A DNA stretch of 64,000 bases from Nematostella vectensis (Eukaryota; Cnidaria; Anthozoa; Actiniaria; Edwardsiidae), in contig NC_064046.1 in NCBI RefSeq assembly GCF_932526225.1, forward strand, positions 10,689,719 through 10,753,718, in the 5' to 3' direction. Under the pieces are notes generated by a model. That model was not told the origin of the DNA. It did no database searches and was given only the letters and a program-made list of their open reading frames with translations. The position numbers and the translations under genes were made by a program. Below, one piece after another: positions 11,701 to 19,893 of this stretch. Within the stretch, counting starts at the first letter, position 1. Each line of letters opens with the position of its first letter.

Positions 11701-14700
11701 GCAACCATGGACAGCTGTTTCGTCCTTATTAGGACTCGTCAGCATGGCATAGCCGGTTTGCCTCAGTTAAACTTCATCGGCAAAAAAACTGCAGGGCGAC
11801 TTCGACTCGAACGATGTGCTTTAAACCACAGCTTAGATCCATGTGGGATCTAGAGCTGCGACCGGGCTAGCGTGATGCCAATTGTGCGGGTCACGCATGC
11901 GACCTTTGCTAGTCTAAAACTCCGTCGGATAGCCAAACTATCCTTGCGAGTATGTATACATAAATGTGGACTTTAAAAGCACACTAGCATACACACATTG
12001 GCACCAGTCGGGCCAAGACGGGACGCTAGCACAGTCTATTACCCGTGCAGTTCGGCAACCATGGACAGCTGTTTCGTCCTTATTAGGACTCGTCAGCATG
12101 GCATAGCCGGTTTGCCTCAGTTAAACTTCATCGGCAAAAAAACTGCAGGGCGACTTCGACTCGAACGAAGTGCTTTAAACCACAGCTCAGATCCATGTGG
12201 GATCTAGAGCTGCGACCAATGTTTCGCCATGATTTTCAACCAGTAACTGCAATGTCACTAAAAGTCAAAATGGTACTCACCGGGGTGTATAAACTGTATT
12301 TCGGAGCTTTAAGGTAAAAAAAAAAAAAAATGCACAGTGACCCCTATTTTTTAAAGTTGAATTTCTAAAACATCCCATCAAATTAAAAAGTGTGAGTTTT
12401 TAAAAAAAAATTATGACATGACTACAATTTTACACGTTTTGTATCGAATTCTCGTTGTTAAAATGAGCACAAACATCAGAAATGAACCCTATTTATGCAT
12501 TTGTTTTATGGGAATTCTTTATATTTATGTGATTAGATGACAAGATTATCACACCTGGAATGTTTTAAGTAAAAATAAGACAACTCTTGTGAGATTTTCA
12601 AGTGAACATATATTATTTTAGATTTTGCGGACACAGCTATTTTTAACACCTTTGATGACGCATATTTCATAAATGCACGGTGATCCCTATTTTTTTCTTA
12701 CAATTTAGGTGGCCTCAGGGTAGTTCTACAAGACCCATATGATTTTGGGAAAATAAAAACACCTCCCAATTAGGCTGCACCAACCTTAAATAATGTCAAT
12801 TTAAGGGCCAAATATTCAGATTTTAATTAATTTTCTTTCTTTTTTTCACAGGGAAAATGTTGCCTCACTTGACGTCTACTTCGAGGAGCTCAGTTATGAC
12901 TTGATTGAGCAGAAACCCTCGTTTGACAGATGGTCGCTTATAGGTGGGTTTTACTCTTAATATTTTGTAAAACAAATCAGCCTAGAGTATTGCTTAGGGA
13001 AGCCCCATTAGAAAACGTCTTCAGGACGTGCATGAATCTCTTTTTTAATCTTTTATGCATTTTTTTCTGTCTGTTAGGGCTGCATGTAATTTTTTTTTTC
13101 AGCCTTTCATCGTGTATGAAATTTTTTTATGCTATAATGTTTTGTCTTGGCCAATCAAATTTCTAGAATAAACAAAGGCATTTTTGACATGCCAGCGTGC
13201 ATCTGCCGTTGGGATGCTTAGTTCTTACACGGAGCATTACCTAATAACATGGTCTTGTCAAACTATCACTATAACCACGAGAACTGTTATAATTACGTGA
13301 CGTGACAGAATTTCAAGTTTTTGACTTGGCGCATTACCCAATCATCTCTCTTTTTCTCTCTCCAGTATCATCTCTCTTTCTCTCTCCAGTATCATCTCTC
13401 TTTCTCTCTCCAGTAACATCTCTCTTTCTCTCTCCAGTAACATCTCTCTTTCTCTCTCCAGTATCATCTCTCTTTCTCTCTCCAGTATCATCTCTCTTTC
13501 TCTCTCCAGTATCATCTCTCTTTCTCTCTCCAGTATCATCTCTCTTTCTCTCTCCAGTAACATCTCTCTTTTTCTCTCTTAGGTATCATCTCTCTTTCTC
13601 TCTCCAGTATCATCTCTCTTTCTCTCTCCAGTATCATCTCTCTTTCTCTCTCCATTATCATCTATCTTTCTCTCTCCAGTATCATCTCTCTTTCTCTCTC
13701 CAGCATCATCTCTCTTTCTCTCTCCTGTATCATCTCTCTTTCTCACATCAGTATCATCTCTCTTTCTCTCTCCAGTATCATCTCTCTTTCTCTCTCCAGT
13801 ATCATCTCTCTTTCTCTCTCCAGTATCATCTCTCTTTCTCTCTCCAGTATCATCTCTCTTTCTCTTTCCAGTATCATTTCTCTTTCTCTCTCCAGTTCTC
13901 ATCTCTCTTTCTCTCTCCAGTATCATCTCTCTTTCTCTTTCCAGTATCATCTCTCTTTCTTTCTCCAGTATCATCTCTCTTTCTCTCTCCAGTATCATCT
14001 CTCTTTCTCTCTCCAGTATCATCTCTCTTTCTCTCTCATCAGTATCATCTCTCTTTCTCTCTCCAGTATCATCTCTCTTTCTCTCTCCAGTATCATCTCT
14101 CTTTCTCTCTCCAGTATCATCTCTCTTTCTCTCTCCATTATCATCTCCCTTTTTCTCTCTCAGGTATCATCTCTCTTTCTCTCTCCAGTATCATCTCTCT
14201 TTCTCTCTCCAGTATCATCTCTCTTTCTCTCTCCAGTACCATCTCTCTTTCTCTCTCCAGTATCATCTCTCTTTCTCTCTCCAGTACCATCTCTCTTTCT
14301 CTCTCCAGTATCATCTCTCTTTCTCTCTCCAGTATCATCTCTCTTTCTCTCTCCAGTACCATCTCTCTTTCTCTCTCTAGTACCATCTCTCTTTCTCTCT
14401 CCAGTATCATCTCTCTTTCTCTCTCCAGTATCATCTCTCTTTCTCTCTCCAGTATCATCTCTCTTTCTCTCTCCAGTACCATCTCTCTTTCTCTCTCCAG
14501 TATCATCTCTCTTTCTCTCTCCAGTATCATCTCTCTTTCTCTCATCAGTATCATCTCTCTTTCTCTCTCCAGTATCATCTCTCTTTCTCTCTCCAGTATC
14601 ATCTCTCTTTCTCTCTCCAGTATCATCTCTCTTTCTCTCTCCAGTATCATCTCTCTTTCTCTCTCCAGTATCATCTCTCTTTCTCTCTCCAGTACCATCT

Positions 14701-17700
14701 CTCTTTCTCTCTCCAGTATCATCTCTCTTTCTCTCTCCAGTATCATCTCTCTTTCTCTCTCCAGTACCATCTCTCTTTCTCTCTCTAGTACCATCTCTCT
14801 TTCTCTCTCCAGTATCATCTCTCTTTCTCTCTCCAGTATCATCTCTCTTTCTCTCTCCAGTACCATCTCTCTTTCTCTCTCCAGTATCATCTCTCTTTCT
14901 CTCTCCAGTATCATCTCTCTTTCTCTCTCCAGTACCATCTCTCTTTCTCTCTCTAGTACCATCTCTCTTTCTCTCTCCAGTATCATCTCTCTTTCTCTCT
15001 CCAGTATCATTTCTCTTTCTCTCTCCAGTATCATCTCTCTTTCTCTCTCTAGTATCATCTCTCTTTCTCTCATCAGTATCATCTCTCTTTCTCTCTCCAG
15101 TATCATCTCTCTTTCTCTCTCCAGTATCATCTCTCTTTCTCTCTCCAGTATCATCTCTCTTTCTTTCTCCAGTATCATCTCTCTTTCTCTCTCCAGTATC
15201 ATCTCTCTTTCTCTCTCCAGTATCATCTCTCTTTCTCTCTCCAGTATCATCTCTCTTTCTCTCTCCAGTATCATCTCTCTTTCTCTGTCCAGTATCATCT
15301 CTCTTTCTCTCTCCAGTATCATCTCTCTTTCTCTCTCCAGTATCATCTCTCTTTCTCTGTCCAGTATCATCTCTCTTTCTCTCTCCAGTATCATCTCTCT
15401 TTCTCTCTTCAGTATCATCTCTCTTTCTCTCTCCAGTATCATCTCTCTTTCTCTCTCCAGTATCATCTCTCTTTCTCTGTCCAGTATCATCTCTCTTTCT
15501 CTCTCCAGTATCATCTCTCTTTCTCTCTCCAGTATCATCTCTCTTTCTCTCTCCAGTATCATCTCTCTTTCTCTCTCCAGTATCATCTCTCTTTCTCTCT
15601 CCAGTATCATCTCTCTTTCTCTCTCCAGTATCATCTCTCTTTCTCTCTCCAGTATCATCTCTCTTTCTCTCTCCAGTATCATCTCTCTTTCTCTCTCCAG
15701 TATCATCTATCTTTCTCTCTCCAGTATCATCTCTTTTTCTCTCTCCAGTATCATCTCTCTTTCTCTCTCCAGTATCATCTCTCTTTCTCTCGCCAGTATC
15801 ATCTCTCTTTCTCTCGCCAGTATCATCTCTCTTTCTCTCATCAGTATCATCTCTCTTTCTCTCTCCAGTATCATCTCTCTTTCTCTCTCCAGTATCATCT
15901 CTCTTTCTCTCTCCAGTATCATCTCTCTTTCTCTCGCCAGTATCATCTCTCTTTCTCTCTCCAGTATCATCTCTCTTTCTCTCTCCAGTATCATCTCTCT
16001 TTCTCTCTCCAGTATCATTTCTCTTTCTCTCTCCAGTAACATCTCTCTTTCTCTCTCCAGTATCATCTATCTTTCTCTCTCCAGTATCATCTCTCTTTCT
16101 CTCTCCAGTATCATCTCTCTTTCTCTCTCCAGTATCATCTCTCTTTCTCTCTCCAGTATCATCTATCTTTCTCTCTCCAGTATCATCTCTCTTTCTCTCT
16201 CCAGTATCATCTCTCTTTCTCTCTCCAGTATCATCTCTCTTTCTCTCTCCAGTATCATCTCTCTTTCTCTCTCCAGTATCATCTCTCTTTCTCTCTCCAG
16301 TATCATCTATCTTTCTCTCTCCAGTATCATCTCTCTTTCTCTCTCCAGTATCATCTATCTTTCTCTCTCCAGTATCATCTCTCTTTCTCTCTCCAGTATC
16401 ATCTCTCTTTCTCTCTCCAGTAACATCTATCTTTCTCTCTCCAGTATCATCTCTCTTTCTCTCTCCAGTATCATCTCTCTTTCTCTCCCCATTATCATCT
16501 CTCTTTCTCTTTCCAGTATCATCTCTCTTTCTCTCATCAGTATCATCTCTCTTTCTCTCTCCAGTATCATTTCTCTTTCTCTCTCCAGTATCATTTCTCT
16601 TTCTCTCATCAGTATCATCTCTCTTTCTCTCTCCAGTATCATCTCTCTTTCTCTCTTCAGTATCATCTCTCTTTCTCTCTCCAGTATCATCTCTCTTTCT
16701 CTCTCCAGTATCATCTCTCTTTCTCTCTCCAGTAACATCTATCTTTCTCTCTCCAGTATCATCTCTCTTTCTCTCTCCAGTATCATCTCTCTTTCTCTCC
16801 CCATTATCATCTCTCTTTCTCTTTCCAGTATCATCTCTCTTTCTCTCATCAGTATCATCTCTCTTTCTCTCTCCAGTATCATTTCTCTTTCTCTCTCCAG
16901 TATCATTTCTCTTTCTCTCATCAGTATCATCTCTCTTTCTCTCTCCAGTATCATCTCTCTTTCTCTCTCCATTATCATCTCTCTTTCTCTCTCCAGTATC
17001 ATCTCTCTTTCTCTCTCCAGTATCATCTCTCTTTCTCTCTCCAGTATCATCTCTCTTTCTCTCTCCATTATCATCTCTCTTTCTCTCATCAGTATCATCT
17101 CTCTTTCTCTCATCAGTATCATCTCTCTTTCTCTCTCCAGTATCATCTCTCTTTCTCTCTCCAGTAACATCTCTCTTTCTCTCTCCAGTAACATCTCTCT
17201 TTCTCTCTCCAGTATCATCTCTCTTTCTCTCTCCAGTATCATCTCTCTTTCTCTCTCCATTATCATCTCTCTTTCTCTCTCCAGTATCATCTCTATTTCT
17301 CTCTCCACTATCATCTCTCTTTCTCTTTCCAGTATCATCTCTCTTTCTCTCTCCAGTATCATCTCTCTTTCTCTCTCCAGTAACATCTCTCTTTCTCTCT
17401 TCAGTATCATCTCTCTTTCTCTCTCCAGTATCATCTCTCTTTCTCTCTCCAGTATCATCTCTCTTTCTCTCTCCATTATCATCTCTCTTTCTCTCATCAG
17501 TATCATCTCTCTTTCTCTCTCCAGTATCATCTCTCTTTCTCTCTCCAGTATCATCTCTCTTTCTCTCTCCATTATCATCTCTCTTTCTCTCATCAGTATC
17601 ATCTCTCTTTCTCTCATCAGTATCATCTCTCTTTCTCTCTCCAGTATCATCTCTCTTTCTCTCTCCAGTAACATCTCTCTTTCTCTCTCCAGTAACATCT

Positions 17701-18980
17701 CTCTTTCTCTCTCCAGTATCATCTCTCTTTCTCTCTCCAGTATCATCTCTCTTTCTCTCTCCATTATCATCTCTCTTTCTCTCTCCAGTATCATCTCTAT
17801 TTCTCTCTCCACTATCATCTCTCTTTCTCTTTCCAGTATCATCTCTCTTTCTCTCTCCAGTATCATCTCTCTTTCTCTCTCCAGTAACATCTCTCTTTCT
17901 CTCTTCAGTATCATCTCTCTTTCTCTCTCCAGTATCATCCCTCTTTCTCTCTCATCAGTATCATCTCTCTTTCTCTCTCCAGTATCATCTCTCTTTCTCT
18001 CTCCAGTAACATCTCTCTTTCTCTCTTCAGTATCATCTCTCTTTCTCTCTCCAGTAACATCTCTCTTTCTCTCTTCAGTATCATCTCTCTTTCTCTCTCC
18101 AGTATCATCCCTCTTTCTCTCTCATCAGTATCATCTCTCTTTCTCTCTCCAGTAACATCTCTCTTTCTCTCTCCAGTATCATCTCTCTTTCTCTTTCCAG
18201 TATCATCCCTCTTTCTCTCTCCAGTATCATCTCTCTTTCTCTTTCCAGTATCATCTCTCTTTCTCTCTCCAGTATCATCTCTCTTTCTCTCTCCAGTATC
18301 ATTTCTCTTTCTCTCTCCAGTATCATCTCTCTTTCTCTCTCCAGTATCGTCTCTCTTTTTAATGCCCTCCCCTCTGACTACAAGGATCTTGAAACGGCGA
18401 CTCTCCCTCAACTATCCTGTTTTGTGGTTTCTTTAAAGAAAAAAAGTTAAACATTTTTTTCTTCAACCAACTGTGTAATGTTTCCCACCTTGAAGAAATA
18501 TTTTGTAAACAACTGCCGCTTCTATCTCAACTTTTAGCCGTTGCTACTCAACTTAACATTTTTTTTACTCTTCTTTCCTTTTCTCTTTTTTCCCCAACAA
18601 TTTGTCAGTGTAAATTTGTGAATATTTTTTGTGTTTTTGTCATCGTTGCATTGTCATAGCACTCCCTCAGGCTCCCCTTTTCTGCCTCTCGGCCCCAGTC
18701 CCCTATCCTTCCCCCTCTCTCCCTGAGCCGCTACGCCGGCTAGGAACAAATTATGTAACATGCTGCTTGACATATTATTACCTATTTTGTAGCGATGATC
18801 GGAGGTTACCTCGGTCTGTTCCTGGGTATGAGTCTGCTAACAGTCCTGGAGTTCTTTGATCTTCTTGTGATGAAGTTTCTCAACAGGATTTCTTCCAATA
18901 AGAAGGGTGTCAACACCGTTACAGTAGAACCGCAAGAATCACAGAATACGTTTGCTTTTAAACAAGGACCTACGGTATAA
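5729..18980 (+). CDS. DEG/ENaC (ASIC-like) sodium channel subunit, copy 1, six exons
   Basis: Exons 5729-6526, 6962-7124, 9101-9160, 9967-10171, 12852-12943 and 18793-18980 (introns GT-AG) join to 1,506 nt, 501 residues plus TAA. DEG/ENaC proteins form trimeric plasma-membrane cation channels, usually Na+-selective, gated by peptides, protons or force; cnidarian members include peptide-gated and proton-gated types. Seen here: His-Gly gating motif at 16-17, TM1 about 30-51, FPAVTICN at 73-80, GSCHTFN in the extracellular domain, thumb cysteines C278, C298, C302, C311, C313, C326, C334, C350, C355 and C359, and TM2 with Gly-Met-Ser at 451-453 in the family Gly-x-Ser position. Termini are short and cytosolic. 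Length is normal for the family. The ATG follows an untranslated stretch and starts just before the His-Gly region, as expected. Intron 4 is rearranged and intron 5 is 5.8 kb, mostly minisatellite, so splicing efficiency is uncertain. The gating ligand cannot be inferred. Confidence 0.9.
6962..7124 (+). CDS. Copy 1 exon 2: start of cysteine-rich thumb region
   Basis: Acceptor TTTATTACATAG and donor GTGAGT enclose 163 nt in phase 0 to 1. It encodes residues 267-320 plus one base, including PYRTEC (C278), ICSKQC (C298, C302) and KKCGCQP (C311, C313). This matches the ASIC pattern Cys-x3-Cys then Cys-x-Cys of the thumb disulfide ladder. The preceding intron 1 is 435 bp and shows nothing notable. 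Confidence 0.88.
7125..9100. other. Intron 2 of copy 1
   Basis: AT-rich intron of 1,976 bp, present at similar length in the other copies (about 25036-27011, 38107-40087, 57327-59206). It holds a short (TA)n run near 8731-8749 whose length varies between copies. A block near 7920-7975 with GCCTAAACACGG is shared by copies 1 and 3 but replaced in copies 2 and 4. A small open frame near 7451-7580 (ATGGCGGATGACAGA) is broken by indels between copies, so I do not call it a gene. Confidence 0.6.
9101..9160 (+). CDS. Copy 1 exon 3: 60-nt thumb exon
   Basis: Acceptor TCTTTCTTTTCAG and donor GTAAGT enclose 60 nt, phase 1 to 1. It encodes DVPLCSLNDTFECIYPTYN with C326 and C334, which by ASIC homology pair with C313 and C311. 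Too short to be seen as an open frame by itself; supported by splice sites, phase and family pattern. Confidence 0.85.
9526..9882. mobile_element. hAT-like MITE in intron 3 (copy 1; right end truncated)
   Basis: Left end CAGGGGCGGATCTAG. In copies 2 and 4 the right end is CTAGATCCGC.ACTG or a close variant, the inverted match of the left end, giving a 363-bp element (27436-27798 and 59630-59992). In copy 1 about 10 bases of the right terminus are deleted. CAG-starting TIRs of this kind are typical of hAT MITEs, though I cannot see an 8-bp duplication. Confidence 0.6.
9967..10171 (+). CDS. Copy 1 exon 4: thumb/palm exon
   Basis: Acceptor TTCTTATTAG and donor GTAGAG enclose 205 nt, phase 1 to 2. 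It encodes PYPREAAECFKKSC (C350, C355) then PVPC (C359), the equivalent of the ASIC Cys-x-Cys-x3-Cys block, followed by the palm segment with YETKLSYASA. The donor GTAGAG is weaker than consensus but identical in all four copies. Confidence 0.87.
10595..10649 (-). ncRNA. Hammerhead ribozyme motif A (left palindrome arm)
   Basis: Minus strand: CTGACGA, stem II GTCC/GGAC with loop TAATAA, GAAA, the short palindromic stem III CAGCTGT and cleavage base C. The first 5 bp of stem I (CCATG with CATGG) are intact, but the distal part of stem I is altered (TTTTT replaces TAT and the outer GGC), so the tertiary contact may be lost. Confidence 0.75.
10669..10723 (+). ncRNA. Hammerhead ribozyme motif A' (right palindrome arm, + strand)
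   Basis: CTGACGA 10681-10687, stem II 10688-10691/10698-10701, GAAA 10702-10705, and GTC with predicted cleavage after 10713. The 5' strand of stem I reads GACTTG instead of GCCATG, so it pairs poorly with CATGG at 10714-10718. The core is complete but the ribozyme is probably weakened. It is the only one of the four on the sense strand of the channel gene. Confidence 0.7.
11700..11754 (-). ncRNA. Hammerhead ribozyme B (type I)
   Basis: In minus-strand order: stem I 5' strand GGC-TAT-GCCATG, core CTGACGA (11742-11736), stem II GTCC/GGAC with loop TAATAA, core GAAA (11721-11718), stem III as ACAGCTGT, then GTC and predicted cleavage between 11710 and 11709, then stem I 3' strand CATGG-TT-GCC. 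Every conserved core position is present. The 5-bp inner stem I is perfect, and an internal loop precedes an outer 3-bp helix, a layout allowing the loop I-loop II contact of active natural hammerheads. Stem III is minimal and self-complementary. Confidence 0.88.
11804..11812 (-). promoter_or_regulatory. B-box-like Pol III motif inside the retrozyme unit
   Basis: The minus strand reads GTTCGAGTC, matching the Pol III B-box consensus. A run of seven T (11788-11782) follows about 16 nt downstream, as at the end of a tRNA-derived transcript. The A box is poor. The T run lies between this motif and the ribozyme, so it would terminate before the hammerhead. The second unit has the same motif at 12158-12166. 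Confidence 0.3.
12054..12108 (-). ncRNA. Hammerhead ribozyme C (type I)
   Basis: Identical in sequence to motif B across all 55 nt and exactly 354 bp away. Predicted cleavage is between 12064 and 12063. Cleavage here and at B would give a 354-nt RNA spanning 12063 to 11710. Confidence 0.88.
12218..12851. other. 3' part of intron 4, copy 1
   Basis: AT-rich intron shared with the other copies. It contains an A run after AGGTA (length varies between copies) and two direct repeats of AAATGCACxGTGAxCCCTAT near 12329 and 12673. It ends in a strong polypyrimidine tract and CACAG before exon 5. Confidence 0.6.
12852..12943 (+). CDS. Copy 1 exon 5: pre-TM2 exon
   Basis: Acceptor TTTTTTTCACAG and donor GTGGGT enclose 92 nt, phase 2 to 1. 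It encodes residues 409-439 (ENVASLDVYFEELSYDL, then PSFDRWSLI), matching the family segment that leads into TM2. The donor must be joined to exon 6 across the minisatellite intron. Confidence 0.87.
13340..18344 (+). repeat. 24-bp minisatellite in intron 5, copy 1 (about 208 units)
   Basis: The unit is TATCATC followed by TCTCTTTCTCTCTCCAG, repeated almost without interruption for 5.0 kb. Common variants change T to A (TAACATC), or the end to TTTCCAG, TCATCAG, TCTTCAG or CCCCAG, and nearly all keep the terminal AG. Each unit is a polypyrimidine tract plus CAG, the form of a 3' splice site. A 504-bp higher-order copy is present: the marker CTCTATTTCT occurs at 17291 and 17795. Units are multiples of three, so several frames stay open, but the resulting Ser/Leu/Ile and Met-Ile-Leu-Glu-Arg frames are by-products. 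Confidence 0.97.
18345..18792. other. 3' end of intron 5, copy 1
   Basis: Follows the last minisatellite unit. Its start (TTTTTAATGCCCTCCCCTCT) in copies 3 and 4 reads FNALPSDFKDLE, faintly like the end of LINE-encoded proteins. The rest is T/C-rich and ends with CCTATTTTGTAG, the acceptor for exon 6. Confidence 0.45.
18793..18980 (+). CDS. Copy 1 exon 6: TM2 pore and C-terminus
   Basis: After the acceptor TTTTGTAG this 188-nt exon encodes MIGGYLGLFLGMSLLTVLEF and onward, the second transmembrane helix with the selectivity filter (GMS, 451-453), then a short polar cytosolic tail ending in KQGPTV. The TAA stop is part of GTATAAAAGG, which looks like a TATA box. Without this exon the channel cannot form a pore. 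Confidence 0.9.
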
Positions 18981-19427
18981 AAGGCGCGCGCGTCTGTCAC
19001 GCAGGAATAAGTTGAACATGTAGTGAAGACATATTTAGCATCTAGAAATTATATACTGATCGGCTGTCAGCATATTTAAGTCCACGGAACGACTGAAAGT
19101 ATTTTGTTTAGTTAACCTATCGCGTTTGACAGGGAAATATAAAACGCTCGCATGGAAATTGCTTAGTCAAGCAGTTCATATTTTTAGCAGATTGACCTTT
19201 TGCTCGGGAAACTTATAGGCGTACCGCGTTCCTTTTCAAGTGGTACTGGAGAACAGAGGTTTGAGCATTTGCTTTAGTCCTGTATCCGTTAACTACATAA
19301 GGAAAGTTAAGTCTGAGTTCACACAAGGTTTACCCTAAGAGTTTGTGTGCAAAAATGATTAGAATGCTGTCAATCATATTAATCACGTGTGTAGCTTGCC
19401 ATGCGCACTAGCAAGCTAGCAGTTAGT
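18981..19427. other. 3' flank of copy 1
   Basis: Shared by all four copies; expected to hold the 3' UTR. I see no canonical AATAAA close to the stop. No gene. Confidence 0.4.
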
Positions 19428-19893
19428 GTGTGACATGTAAACATTACGTGAGTCACGGTAGCCCAAGGGTAACAAACCGACACACCCATGGGGGGTAAAT
19501 CGTTCCTCGAACGCCCATTGGCTGAAGCCTTATCTAAACAGAGCTTACAGCTTTCCATGGGTGTCAGTGTCGGATTACCTAAGGGACGACGTCTTAGGAG
19601 CATATAAATATGGGTACGTACCGAAGCCCCATTACACTAAATACTTGAAGAGACACTTGTAAGGCACTCTCACAAACGAACTTGAAGAAACACACATGTG
19701 AAAACAATTGCAAGACTCACAGTAACACTGTACATGTGTTACTGTATATAACACATATATCACATATGAGAATAAACAAATATATTAAAGACATTGTAAC
19801 AGCGAATAAGTAAAAACCGGTACCTCCCCCAGGTAAGTGGGTCATAGTCGTTCGGTTACATGTGGTTAGAGAACCAAAAATAATAGCGGTTAC
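19428..19893. mobile_element. LTR-like sequence downstream of copy 1
   Basis: Starts TGTGAC and ends GGTTACA. Inside are a TATA-like GCATATAAATATGGG (near 19602) and AATAAA at 19771-19776, the order seen in a solo LTR. The fuller version downstream of copy 2 is 32612-33093; downstream of copy 3 (about 51647-52033) it lacks the TATA part and has a 40-bp tandem duplication. No target duplication is visible, so LTR identity is tentative. It predates the gene duplications. Confidence 0.35.

Larger units (their letters stand above)
11609..12217 (-). mobile_element. Retrozyme-like element: 1.7 tandem units of 354 bp, each with a hammerhead ribozyme
   Basis: AATGTGGA at 11609 and 11963 starts two tandem copies with an exact 354-bp period. 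The second is cut at 12217, where intron sequence shared by the other copies resumes. Each unit has a minus-strand hammerhead, so cleavage at both sites would release a 354-nt RNA. This architecture (short tandem repeats each with a type I hammerhead) is that of animal retrozymes, non-autonomous retroelements that make small circular RNAs. No protein is encoded. The element is absent from copies 2-4. Minus-strand orientation makes it antisense to the channel gene. Confidence 0.85.

Noticed and set aside
11644-12207. Two 69-codon frames beginning MAPVGPRRDA
   Set aside because: They run across the hammerhead repeat and are duplicated only because the repeat is; no protein family is recognised.
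14530-14570. CTGATGA followed by GAAA on the minus strand of the TCATCAG minisatellite variants
   Set aside because: The intervening bases cannot form stem II and there is no stem I or cleavage site, so it is not a hammerhead.
14141-15706. Long minus-strand frames of repeating Met-Ile-Leu-Glu-Arg-Glu-Arg-Glu, coiled-coil-like
   Set aside because: Complement of the same minisatellite; no start context, no flanking domain, and frames break wherever a unit has an odd length.
13302-18155. 1,617-codon open frame rich in Ser/Leu/Ile
   Set aside because: It is the translation of the 24-bp minisatellite; unit length divisible by three keeps frames open. It lies within an intron whose flanking exons join in phase without it.
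18345-18420. Definite LINE 3' end after the minisatellite
   Set aside because: Only the short FNALPSDFKDL-like peptide suggests it, which is too little to call.
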